The position numbers and the translations under genes were made by a program. A stretch of DNA of 64,000 nucleotides, taken from positions 182,879,725-182,943,724 of the forward strand of contig NC_080671.1 of NCBI RefSeq assembly GCF_030247195.1, written 5' to 3'. This DNA is from Topomyia yanbarensis (lineage: Eukaryota > Arthropoda > Insecta > Diptera > Culicidae). Below, one piece after another: positions 43,863-54,989 of the stretch (positions within the stretch are counted from its first letter, which is position 1; every line of letters begins with the position of its first letter). The notes beneath the pieces are model-generated. The model searched no databases. It was not told the DNA's origin and saw only the letters and a list, made by a program, of their open reading frames with translations.

Positions 43863-44675
43863 ATGTATAGGTCATCGCTTCAAATTTAAAGTTATATGAC
43901 GAATATTTTAAAATTCTGAACTTCTTCGTATTTACTGAATCGTCCTAACACACTCTATTATTTAGTAACTTACATACAATAATGTGTTTCTCCACGTCCG
44001 TGCAAACATTTTGATATAATAATATCCATGTATAATATGTAGAACTATTGAGTAAACAGGTAATTTTTAAACCGTAAAACTAACAAGTCGCAAAGAATTT
44101 CAATCAACCGTATGCCACGTACATTGTAAAAATCCTATCTCCTAAAAACTCGAAAAAGTATAGTAATTTTTGAAAATCTACTATTTATTGCATATATTAC
44201 AAGTCTAGAAGCTCTAAGGATTGCATTGGTGTAAGGAAAATTGAAATTGGTTGACAAACGGTCGTGATACGATTGTTTGAACAGAAAAAGTAATTTCGTC
44301 TGTACTGACTCTCAATTACTGTTTTTATAATTACTTCAGATACACAAATTTGTTTTCCATCATTCTTTGTTCACTGTTTTTATAAAAGATTTACCTATCC
44401 AATGGTGAAGAAAGAATTAAAATTGGTGAGCAAACAGTTAAGATATGGCAAGTCAAAGAAGCGTTCCCATTTTTTTTCTCACTGACTTTGTTATACTCTT
44501 TTTACTGTAACTTACGGTAGACAACTCTATTCTTCTATTTTTTAATTTGACGTATTTACAAAAGACATATCTTTCTATTGGTGAAGACAGATTTAAAATC
44601 GATTATGTAACGGCTGAGATATGACCGGTTAAAGTAAGCGTTCCCATTTTTTTTACCCCCTTGGTATTCCGAGTG

Positions 44676-47394
44676 TTAACAAGCCCGTGTATCAGGTTAA
44701 CAATCCTTCATATTTCCCTTCAGTGTTCATTATTATCGCTCATATACTTGTATTCCACAAACAACCCGATATGGAAAATAAGAAATACTTTCCATGATTT
44801 ATAACATCTTGCGCTATCTTTGTCTGTATAATATGTTATCACTCGGTAGTTTTCAAGCCAATAAATATATCGTAGAGAAGAAATAACAAATTCCGTCTAA
44901 ATACTGTTTCAATAAATAGTAATCCGGCCCTTTACGCAGCTAAGATTAGTTTACCTAGGCAATACTCCCACGGTCGGCTGTATGGAGTTCAAATTGCTTT
45001 TGTTTAGGGAACATAAGATACTCTCGGTAGCCGGCTGTCCAGAGTTTAAAAAGAACCAAAAACTAAACAAGATCTTTACTTTCTAGAGTCATCGTGCACT
45101 CGAAGACTAACTAAATAACTACCTAATAAAATATGCTTTATAGGTCGCATCGCTTGCTTGGAGCGAATCCTAGATCTGATACCCTTCCAGCTCCGCGACA
45201 CCTATGGAAGAGTCTGATGAATCGTCGTCCTTCCGTTAAGTAGGTGGAGCATCAACACTTCCTGTCTACCTTATCATTTATCCTTCCCCGTGAACGATGA
45301 AGATGGGCGCGACCGGCAATGATGGCTATCATGCTGTTGAAGTTTTAATGTGGGTCGGATTGGTATGAATTCCTACTTACCACTTCCTAAGCAACTCTTA
45401 TTAGATTATCAGCAGTCAAACATGATGCAGTCAGTGTGCAATCCGCCAAAATCATCGTCACAACGCAATGCAACCCAACGCAACTTTATCGATCGATTAT
45501 CATGGGAAATGTCGTTGTTGATTCGTCGTCAACGGGGCAGTCTTCTTTCTGTTTCCAAAAATTTGTTATATCCCGTAAATAAAAATTTCCTGAAATAGGC
45601 GAGTTCCACCATAACCTTTTCTTTAAATTATATTGGTGTCTCACGATTAAAATTCTTTCGTTCCTTTCGGTTTCGGTCTCATAAATACCATTATCAATAT
45701 TTTGTAGTTTCGACAGAAGGACAGAAAGTCATATTATGTTTAGGGTATACGTAGGTGAAAAACGGCCTGTCAGCACATCGTGAATAGTCTTGAAAGGAAA
45801 TCCGCATCACTTTCCCATCAACTACACAAACCTAATGAATCATTTATCGACCTTGAGATTGCGACGATCGCGTGCTAAGCCGCGATTAGAGAAATCGCTT
45901 TCGGCAGCTTACAAACGGTTTGAAATTCGATATAACTCTCACTGACTCAACAACAACGGCTCGGTCGCGTCCGGACGTTTTCGTCACGCGTCGTTTGAAA
46001 CAGTCAAACCATCCCAGCAAGCATAATGATAGCATGTGTGTACTTTCACTCGTATCGTATTTGTCGGTAGTTGGAGGGTCTTCGGATGGTATGCTGGGTT
46101 TAAATTGAACTTAGCTATTGGCGGATGCGTCTCGAATGACGGCCCAAAAGCCTTTTTATACAGTTTTTTTATCGAGTTTCCTCACTTTTATTGCATTTCT
46201 ACCATACCCGAATCCACTGGCGAATTAGTAGTGGCTGTTTACCACGCTGAGAAAACGTTCAAAAAAGATCCAAAAACTATTGGTAAATCCTCTACTGGAG
46301 CAAATCGAAAGCTTACAAGTCGACTGTTCTGCACTGCACGGATTTTCTCTTGATGCTACTGCCTGCTGCCATAATCGCATCACCAGTCAGTGGACGAACG
46401 ATTGTTTTAAGCCACAATTATAGCTAATTCTGCTTTAATTCGCAATTCGCAATTAGATGAGGTAATTTCCATTGCACAGCGCATCTTTTCTCCAGTCGCC
46501 TGCTGTCCGGCTGCCATATCTATTATACAAGCGTGGTAGGTACACACGATTCTGCGGCCATTCGTGTCAGAGCACACCACGGATGGATGTTTGGATTCGC
46601 ATTCCAGCTTCTTCTTCGTTAGTCCTTCTTTCTCGGGAGGAAGACCACATGTACTGGACATGTCGTGCTCTGTTTTAGAACATTATTAACTACTAAGGGG
46701 TTGTTCTATTTTCCATTGCTCAACCTTTTATTTTCCACTGTGTCTGAATGTCGCTTGTTTTCGTAATTGAGAAAATTGTTGACAATATTTTTTTTTACTA
46801 GCGCTGAAGCAATTTCACATGAGGCACACACATTTACTAGAACAGGGTTCGTATATGTACTGTTGAGTAGTGGCTCGACAGCATCTGTCCAGAGATGCTA
46901 TGCTGTGATGGCTGCTGCTTCTGTGGTAAAAACAAGCAATTAAAGCGCAATTATAGTAATTCGAAAATCCGAATGAGTGAGTTAACACTTTACATTTTCT
47001 GACGAAGGGTCTGAGGGATTTCCTATCGGTCATTTGTGGCTACTAAAGTGGCAGGAAATGATGTTTGCAAGTGCCCGATTCGTTGGTGCAAAACTTTGAT
47101 ACAATATACCTTCAGCTTTTTGCCGAAGATCATGATCATATTTTCTTTTAAATGTGCATCTAGAACCATCGAGTTTCATGCTTTCAGGTGCACATAGGAG
47201 TATTTAGAAGGAAAAAAACTGATAGATATTTTTTTGGTTTTAGGAAATACCTACCTACACTGTATGACAACCATTTATATCGCATAACTTGTTTGGTATG
47301 CAGTTAACCAAAAATCGTTTAGTTCGTAAGTCAAAAACATTTCACTTTCACTTTCTCAATATTCTGGCAGTATTGAAATAAAACTTCATGACAT
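44676..47394. other. Unassigned region, no gene recognised
   Basis: Contains short frames at 45350-45598, 45920-46353 (two overlapping frames), 46407-46661 (-) and 46815-47033 (-) with no recognisable domain. No inverted termini found. Composition is more balanced at 45.1-46.7 kb. This could be unique host DNA. Confidence 0.4.
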
Positions 47395-47780
47395 GACACG
47401 TACTAGCTTCGCTGCTATCAAACCACTCATGTCAAAATACGGAGAGGTGGATAGCGTTATGGAAATTCTTCCCAGGACGTCGCAACGGCGTTCGTGTGGT
47501 GAGTACGCGCCCGAGAAAACCTTGACCACCCCATGATTTTCAACAGCTACCCGTAAGAACAAGGAACAAATTAGAACATCCGACCGTGAGCATCACAAAT
47601 GCACTATCGATGACGGCATGGATGTGAACGAAAATGCGTGATAAGACGGACCGAATGATCCCCAAAGTACGGCTGACAACGCAGCTAATGTTTCACCAGC
47701 AAGGAAGGGGATGTCAACACGCAGCAGCATGCTGCGTCAACAAGATCTGATAGACAGACTTTTCGAAAGTTAATTTTGAT
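47395..47780 (+). pseudogene. Fragment of an L1/Tx1-like ORF1 (gag-like)
   Basis: Plus-strand frames give FAAIKPLMSKYGEVDSVMEI, which lines up with NEKIIEFLNTYGDVHSLHEI of the intact ORF1 at 39665-40699. A frame-shifted RNGVRVV-like block, then Ser/Lys/Gln-rich sequence and SMLRQQDLIDRLF follow. The zinc knuckle and the remainder are missing or unreadable. It is a separate, older relative of the 36.4-40.9 kb element, in opposite orientation. Confidence 0.55.
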
Positions 47781-48846
47781 GCTTACATATTGTAAAAATC
47801 ATATCACTGCTCAGTTTTGCTAACGTATTGAGCCGTGTCAAATAAACAAGAAGGAAAACAGTATGTGAATGTTCGAATTTTCAATTCTGCCGTAACGCCT
47901 CTTCTGTATACCTTGAATGTGCTGAAATCTTTATCTGCGTTTATCCCGCATCCACTTTTTTAAGCTGGCCGGAAATGTGATTCGAATAAATGGTTTTTGA
48001 TCGTTCTGTAATTTTCACACTATGTTCAAGTTTACTTTCTCCAGCAATGTACGTTGGATTTAATTTTTAAAATGCATATTTTTTGTATCGATTTATATGA
48101 CATTTTCTGCGTTTTTTCTATTAAAAACGTGTTTAATCCACCTAACAGTGTGATTAGACATTTATTATAACTCTTATCACTCTCTTCGGATATTATATCG
48201 TTTGAGAACATTTAGAACTTGATGCTTCGCGATGTTTTGATAACACATACTACATGGGATAGTGGCAGGACTCAGAGAATCGCTCAAATCAGCATAGGAC
48301 AACATCAGTGCTAGAAATCTCAAACCAAATCAATGGGAAAGCGAAAAAATGGCCCATAAAATAGACATACCAACGAATTATTGTTAATGCTCTGTTAATA
48401 AAATATCTATATTGTGGTGGGAAAACTGAATTTTCCTAAAGGGGTTATATATTGTACTGAGCTAAAAAAATCGAAATTTTTTTTGAATCGATTTGAAGTT
48501 TATACTTTACTCAAATTTCCAACGCGACTGAGAACTAAGAAATCAACGCTTTTTCTTGAAAAGGGTGATACTAGCAGTGATAGCATTCAAAGAAAATCAA
48601 CAGTAAATATTTCCAGACTTGGTTTAAGTTCATATTTAAGAACTATTGTGTTTTTTACATCCTAGATTGCATGATTCAGTGATCGAAACCCAAAACTTCA
48701 TAAAGTATTTGAAATTATTAAATTAAAATTTGTTTTTGCTATTGAAATTGACAAAATGATAACAATGTGTTATAATAGATATTCAGCATTCGAAGAAGTT
48801 TCTTTTGAACGAGTGTAGAACGACTTTGTTTCTACTTACTTGAAAT
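47781..48846. other. AT-rich spacer with one repeat fragment
   Basis: Holds the second copy of the TTTAATCCACCTA fragment (48124-48200). The 83-codon frame at 48414-48665 has no recognisable domain. Confidence 0.4.
48124..48200 (+). repeat. Dispersed-repeat terminal fragment (copy 2)
   Basis: Matches 2262-2330 in direct orientation (TTTAATCCACCTA, CAGTGTGATTAGACATTT, TTATAACTCTTATCAC, TTCGGATATT). It shares the TTTAATCCACCTA terminus with the repeats at 49328 and 58735. Confidence 0.6.
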
Positions 48847-50615
48847 CAGCGGCGTAACCAGAAATTCGGTTTGGTGAAAATCGATCATACTGTCCAAACG
48901 GCATAATTCCGAAACCGTGATTTTTGAAGTTTTAAAATTATGCAGAATTAATTTTTCAGAAAATAGTAACAGAGTTCATGAATAAAATTCACCATAAATA
49001 CTTCTTGGACGATATACCGTCAAAATTATTTTATCAAATGATGCGTTGTTTAACGTTTGTAAAACTCATCGAAGATACTAAACCTCCGAAATTGGCGGTT
49101 TCAAAATGATGTTATCTTGACCTTAAATTACTGTTTTTGAACATTTGACCTATACATATAATTGGTCATACAACAAAAATCAAATGCTCATACAACATAC
49201 AACATACAACAAAAATCAAATGGAAATCATCATTTTTCATAAATTTCTCTCTACATTCGGAAAGTGTTATCCTCGTTATTAATCATATTACGTTTTCGTC
49301 TCAACTCGACGCATTCCCAAAATATAAACCTGTTTTAATCCACCTAGTGGTGCAATTGTGCTTGTCTCATTTGTCCAGACTACGATTCCATGGCTGGTTA
49401 TGTTCAATACAATGGTGGAAATTAATATTACATGTTCAGTACGATATGCACATACATACAATGGATCGACAGCCACGATCTTGAGATACTATGTGATACT
49501 GAAACATCGCTTGAAACCAGTGGCGGATCATGGAGAAAGATCCGGGAGGTCCAGGCCCTGCCGAACATTTTCAACTTGTTAATAAATTTTAAACTAGTTT
49601 TAATTTTAAAGTAGCAACCCCTCACTGCATACTCCCTCCGGGCCGGTATGATTGACGATTTTTGGAGTGATTGCATAACCTTTCTATATGAGAAAGGCAA
49701 AAATGTACCAAAGTCCAAAGAAGTCAATTTTTGTCAAACATCTCAATGTTTCATGCATTTTAAAGTCATTTGGCATCAAAAATACAAATTTGATGTTGAA
49801 AATTTTTCATTTCAGTTTATATGGGAATTTGCTGTGTGATTGCACTATTCAACTCGTAACTCCGGAACCGGAAGTCCAATCAATAAAAAATTCAATTGCA
49901 GCCGATGGGAAGGTTGTACCTTTCATTTGAAACCAACTTTGTGTAAATAGATCCAGCCATCTCTGATTAACAGAGGTCATATTTTTTTCCACATACACAC
50001 ATACACACACATGCATACCAACACAGACATTTTCCGATCTCGAAGAACTGAGTCGATTGGCATATGACACTCGGCCCTCCCGGTCGGGATTAGATTGACG
50101 AATTTTAGAGTGAATGAGAAAGGCGAAAACATTTTGAGCAAATGTTGAAAGTTATGCATTTTTTGGTGAGCAGTTCTATGTTTCATAGACATTAAATCAA
50201 TTTTAACTTCGCTTCCTATTAAATAAAGACCCTTATTACAGTACATTTCTACAAAAGCGAGCTCAATTTGAAAATAAATCTGAGGATTATGATTGATTAC
50301 AGAACTCTGGAATTTTCTATTGGAATGTTTTCAGGCAGGAATTTGATATTGATGCTATTAGACAACTGTGAAATCAAGACCAATAGATCAGTTACATATC
50401 AAGACCCCATTCCGAAAATTTATCAAAAGTCCTCATGATGTTTACAACAACAGGTTATCAATCTACGGATCAGATAATTGTTATTGTAAGATTGAATTAA
50501 ATCAGTCAGCATCAATAAATTTTCAACTTCAATCCAATAATTTTTTTTAGGGTGTGGTGGGGGGGGGGCGTTGTATGGTGTTAAACCCCAAAACCTTCTC
50601 TTGGCTACGCCGTTG
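48847..50615. mobile_element. Possible hAT-like composite bounded by CARCGGCGTARCCA ends
   Basis: The left end CAGCGGCGTAACCA and the right end, in inverse CAACGGCGTAGCCA, agree at 12 of 14 positions. Flanking octamers are CTTGAAAT and CTTGGAGT (6 of 8). A poly-G run (50563-50572) sits near the right end, as is usual for this terminus type. The 1.77-kb interior includes another repeat family (49328-50125), so a later insertion or a chance pairing of two elements is possible. No transposase frame. Confidence 0.45.
49328..50125 (+). repeat. Hairpin/(CA)n dispersed repeat, copy A (tandem ends)
   Basis: Begins with TTTTAATCCACCTAGTGGTG, then CAATTGTG. A first unit end occurs at 49640-49700, where TGATTGCATAACCTTTC precedes a hairpin CCTTTCTATATGAGAAAGG. 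A second unit follows with CTCCGGAACCGGAAGTCC, a (CA)n tract (49989-50028), ACAGACATTTTCCGATC, GAGTCGATTGGCATATGAC and CTCGGCCCTCC, ending GAATGAGAAAGGC at about 50122. No coding capacity. The word CAGTGGCGGATCATGG at about 49518 looks like a lone hAT terminus inside it. The same family recurs at 51466-51680 and 55640-58755. Confidence 0.75.
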
Positions 50616-51465
50616 CTTGGAGTTATTTATTTCGCTTTTCATTTTCCGATATGTTTCAGATCGATCCGATGGTCATACGTTAGATAAATTGCAGTCAGAA
50701 GGTTCGCACAAATGAACATTTTTGTACTGATAAGTTATAAAGTTCCTTACAGACAACTTGGAAGTGTTCGGTGATTATTTCTAGCGGTTGTAGATAGTAA
50801 AATGAAATACAAAATTCGTTTTATCGAAATAATGTTTAGCTTATTTCAATGGATTATTACTATATTGAACAATAAATAGGCGACAAAGAGTAATCAACAA
50901 ACAACAAGCTATAACTTTTAAAGTATTCAAAATAGATATTTAAAGTCTTTAGCAAAGTTATTCGCAAAAGTAAGAGCTACAAATTTGCTGAAGGGATCAT
51001 TTCGATATAATCACTTCCAAGAAAATTTGTGAAAATATCTCACTCATAGGGAGATTAATCAGCAAAAGCACAATACCAAAAGAAAGGGCATATTACCTCC
51101 ATTAAATTCTCCGAAGATACTATTGACCTAAAATAAGCCGTTTTGGCGTTAATAATAGATTACATGTTTTTGGTCATATTTCTGGCAATGGGAAATGATA
51201 AAAATCTTTCGTCCGCATTTAATGTTAAATATCTCTTTTGATAATAGTCCGATATCAACAATCTATAGCTTGTTCGAAAGATATTTGTTAAAGCTATCTA
51301 AAAACATATGAATTGTTAATCTATATTGTCAATTTCGGCAGATGATTTAAAAAAAACTGCGAAAAACGCCATTTTTACGCATTCAAACATTCATATCTTG
51401 GAAACTAAACATCAGAATCAAAAACAAATTAATAGCGTTCATACTGTTTTTTAGTTCTTTCATTT
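50616..51465. other. AT-rich spacer, nothing recognised
   Basis: Contains phrases common to the dispersed repeats (AGCTATAACTTTTAAAG, TTTAGCAAAGTTATT) but no boundaries that I can draw. No gene. Confidence 0.35.
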
Positions 51466-51680
51466 AAAATTGGTTTGGATAAGATCGGTTCAGCCATTGC
51501 TGAGAAACACGAATGAGAATTTCTCCGTTACATACACACACACAGACACACACACACACACACAGACATTGTCCCAAATCGTCGAACTGCGTCGATTGGT
51601 ATATAAGACTCGGCCCTCCGGAAAAAATCTTGAAAGTTTGAGCGAATTCTATACATTTCTTTTATAAGAAATGTAAAACT
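51466..51680 (+). repeat. Hairpin/(CA)n dispersed repeat, 3'-end copy
   Basis: TTGGTTTGGATAAGATCGG, a (CA)n tract (51531-51567), ACAGACATTGTCCCAAATCG, CGTCGATTGGTATATAAGAC, TCGGCCCTCCGG, then a terminal hairpin ACATTTCTT..AAGAAATGT at about 51654-51676. The same architecture as copies A and B, with the stem sequence changed but pairing kept. Confidence 0.7.
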
Positions 51681-52909
51681 GTATCATTTCACTAAAATAC
51701 AAGATATTGAAAAAATCGCACGTTATTTGCTATACTTGTAAGGAATCGGTAAAACTTTTGGTTTTGGCTCTAGCACAAAAACGATGGGAGATAGATTTCG
51801 GGCCATAAGGTTCAATTAATCAAAGTTTCAGATTTTCAGCAGATCTGTGTCTTCGGCAATGATTTCTGGAGGTGAGGTGGTATACAAAACTGCTCTAGAG
51901 TCTGTTACTGGATGGCTCGAATTAGCATGCCATTTTTGGTCTACTGTATCTAGAGTTCCTGACTACATGCAGTATATTTAAAAATTCTCTCAATTAATAT
52001 AATAATCATATTACCTATTATTTCTGTAATCATACACATAATTTTCCTATCTTTAATTTTATTGGAGGACTGGATGAAGGAGTGGATTGCCCATCTGAGT
52101 CATTTGGAGGCAACGTCCCATTTCCTCTTGAAGATCTGACGCGAGTGAGATGCACCTTTCCAACAAACAACTACATTTTGTTATATCCCCACCCTTCTTT
52201 ATCAGAGTTGAATACATCCAATCAAAACAACGATTAATGCATATTTTTATTTAATGTATAACACATTGCAAGATTTTATATAAAATAGAGTAATATAAAA
52301 AGTTATTATATTGTACTATATCATATGATCACTATATCGTTGTGTACTGTATTTTATTTTATTAAATGATATATTTACTTGACAAAACAAATAAAAGCGT
52401 AAATGGGGACGGGAGCATTGGGTTTCAAACAAATTGAGGACTGGACGAGGCAGCGTGGGTAGCCAGCCTGAGTCACTTGAAGGAAACTTCAGAAGGTCCG
52501 ATAGGAGTTTGTCGCGCACATCTACAAACAAACCATCAGGTGGGTTCAAGCACGTTTAGCGAAATTGTTTAGCCTTTGGCTGGATATATTTGTTGGAAGA
52601 GGATCTTTTTATCCCGCGGAATGCGCGTAAGTGTCTCTGCTTACGGGTTCGCCCAACCCCGTTTGTTCCCTCTTCAGTAACAACAGTAATATGAAGGTTA
52701 ATTGATAAACAATTTCGGAGCTACGATAAGTCTACCCACATACACTGGAAAAACCTTGAGCTGATGGTGGCTTCAAAACACATCACATCACTGTATCTCG
52801 AGTTCCTGATTTATTAGCTGGGCGTTGTCTTCGGTATAGCTGCACAAGAGCTAACCATCTACGAAGTAGTACACTGAATAGTCTAGGATGCTGTCTCTAG
52901 GTAGCGCTA
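51681..52909. other. Unassigned; contains an imperfect 110-bp direct duplication
   Basis: GAGGACTGGATGAAGG, then CTGAGTCATTTGGAGGCAAC (about 52063-52180), and GAGGACTGGACGAGGC, then CTGAGTCACTTGAAGGAAAC (about 52431-52550), are diverged direct copies. The 77-codon minus-strand frame at 52316-52549 overlaps the second copy and has no known domain. No element boundaries found. Confidence 0.4.
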
Positions 52910-53677
52910 CACCCAAAACGTACCCGGTAAGATTCGCTTACATCAATGCAATAAATACGAGCGAAAATTGCAAGTGTTCTGGTAATGTGCAAAAATTGCA
53001 AGAAGCTTCCTTGCATGTAATGCAAGAAACCGAAAAAAACTAATTTTGCCTATGTATTAGCGATGTATGTGTATTGGTGACCAATATGCGTTAGAAAAAA
53101 AGACTGTTGGAATTGAAAAATGAACCCCGCACAAACAGATCACTAAGCAATTCTTTATCCACCCAACCATACTGCCAGATAGTAATAAGTGGATAAAAGT
53201 CATATATAAACACTTGGATGATTTCACGATTAATGAAAAAAGTAAAACATGCAGCCAGAGTTGAACTCAGGCCCTTGCGCATCATAGCACTAACTACAAG
53301 TACTGATCTGACCTTACATATAAGAACAGGACGTTAAAACTCTACAATCGTCACATCCGCAATTTGATGCCGTCTCGTGTGCAATGAATAATCCACAAAA
53401 CTGCGTTTGATGATGTTGGTGAGGAATGAATAAAAAGCAAACGAAAAATAAAAACTCGCCATGCGTTGCTATACCAACCAGCATAGGCACGTGAATGTGG
53501 TGGTAATCCTTTGACAGTTGTGTTGCAGAAACGTATGTACGTATAGCGAGATATGATGTGATTTTATATGCTTGCAACAATTGCAAGCGGCTTTAACTGC
53601 AAAATTGCAAGCGATGCTAACATTATTTGCAAGTGATTGTCGCTTGCAATTATTGCAAGAGATTTTTGTTTTGGGTG
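52910..53677. mobile_element. 768-bp TIR element with TTGCAA-rich ends, TA target
   Basis: The left end CACCCAAAAC and the right end GTTTTGGGTG are inverse and each is flanked by TA (52908-52909; 53678-53679). Both ends are followed inward by many TTGCAAG / CTTGCAA words: about four on the left within 52970-53040 and about seven on the right within 53570-53660. Such subterminal repeats commonly bind transposase. The centre carries 64- and 90-codon frames without a recognisable transposase. Confidence 0.7.
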
Positions 53678-53679
53678 TA

Positions 53680-54299
53680 GCAAACATCACATTTATGATT
53701 TCTGCATCTCAAGATTGCGATTATTTGGAAGTGCAGTGGCTTTGCCAGAGTTGTTGATTCAAAAAGTTTAAAATTCTGGCAGCAGCCGAAACCTATGACA
53801 GGACGTGCGAAGCGGAAAATGTAAATGTCATCTCGAACCAGACCTTTCTGGTATAATATTTTATTCTATTCAATAACTATAGTCAATATTCTTCTATACA
53901 GTATAATTGTACGATTAATGTCATTAATGAGCTATACGATTTTCGAATCAAATTAGCACATAGAACAAATTAAAGAACAATTGTATTTATTTAGTATTAT
54001 TCTGTAATTAGGAAAATTGTGTCATTATTTCCGATTCACAGGATTTTTACGACGTCTAAATCTAAATGTATGTATGTTCCAAAATTATGAATAAATATAA
54101 TTTCATGAACATTGTATCAGCGTAAAAAACAATTTAGTTGAATAAGAAAGAGGAACGCCATCTGATCATTTAGTGAGCCTATTTTCGGAATATCATCGAT
54201 TTATTCTTTCCCTTAATGACAATGACTTTCCAAAGCTTCAGAAATTTGAGATAAAGTAGGTCGAAAAAATTACATGTTCAGGTGTATTTCATCTCCTAC
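53680..54299. other. AT-rich spacer, nothing recognised
   Basis: No gene-like frame or repeat boundary identified. Confidence 0.35.
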
Positions 54300-54366
54300 C
54301 ACTCATCTAGTTTCCGGCGATGAACTTAGATAGACCGACGGAGAGTTCCCAGACGGGTCTGCTATG
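54300..54366. repeat. R1-type 3' UTR motif remnant
   Basis: The words GACCGACGGAGAGTTCCC and AGACGGGTCTGC resemble one unit of the R1 3' UTR motif at 7711-7760 and 59164-59212. The R1 fragment at 54990-55510 lies 0.6 kb away in the orientation expected if this is its 3' end. Confidence 0.45.
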
Positions 54367-54419
54367 ACCAATCTCCTTGCATTTCGTGTAGGCATCCGCT
54401 GGTAGAATTCCACATCCTC

Positions 54420-54436
54420 AGAGAGAGAGAGAGAGT
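54420..54436 (+). repeat. (AG)n microsatellite
   Basis: Run of GAGAGAGAGAGAGAG, about eight dinucleotides. Confidence 0.85.
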
Positions 54437-54505
54437 GATGCAGCTGGAGACCCGATTAGAAAAACATATCAAAAATATATGAAAATTATTGGTCGATTTG
54501 ATATT

Positions 54506-54677
54506 TGCCCCAAGCAACACTTGCAACATGTAATGGTCGTAGTTTGTTGCATAAATATTCACTTTTGCTGGTGTGCTTTTTGGTTGCTAAATCAGTTGAA
54601 TAATGGTTGACGTACGCTTCTTATCAACGAATTATGTTGCAGAAACTACTAGTAAACAAACGGTGTTGCTCGGGGCA
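54506..54677. mobile_element. 172-bp MITE with TGCCCCRAGCAACAC termini
   Basis: Left TTGCCCCAAGCAACACTT and right, in inverse, ATGCCCCGAGCAACACCG share a 14-of-15 core. It contains inward GTTGCA / TGCAAC words. It is inserted between the isolated R1 3' UTR motif and the R1 fragment, and shares the CCCGAGCAA core with the MITE at 17698-17950. Exact target duplication unclear. Confidence 0.65.
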
Positions 54678-54989
54678 TCATATGACGATATAATTTTGAT
54701 TTATGTTGTTTGAAACGAATTAAGATAAAATTAAAATTATCTTTCCAAGACTCCTTGGCGAAGCTATAACGATGTCACCCGAGATGGATCCTCCCGAGGC
54801 CGGATCCAAATTGAATGTAAAGAATGTAAAGTGAAAAACAGGGACGTCTTCGGAAAAAACAAAAGCACAAATTATGAAAGTACGGTGAACTAACTGAGAG
54901 TTCTAACGACATTTTTGGCGACATTTTCATGGTATATAAACTTGATATTTTAACAACTATCGCGGCATATTTCTATTGAAAACATGCCA

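Larger units (their letters stand above)
41558..44675. mobile_element. 3.1-kb giant palindrome (fold-back) with tandem units in each arm
   Basis: The left arm 41558-about 43111 is repeated in inverse at about 43138-44675, with a loop of only about 25 bp. Termini are CACTCGGAATACCAAGGGGG and its inverse. The outer 850 bp of each arm is unique sequence (for example AAAATGGGAACGCTT, TACCGTAAGTTACAGTAAAA, TGGATAGGCAAATC). The inner part holds five tandem units of about 150 bp centred on CAATCGATTGTAATTGAT, at about 42420, 42573, 42717, 42875 and 43027 in the left arm and about 43211, 43365, 43520, 43673 and 43826 (inverse) in the right. Arm identity is about 93 percent in the parts compared by eye. 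The left end has an extra partial duplication of ACCAAGGGGGT near 41568-41607. No coding capacity was recognised and no clean target duplication seen. Confidence 0.92.
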
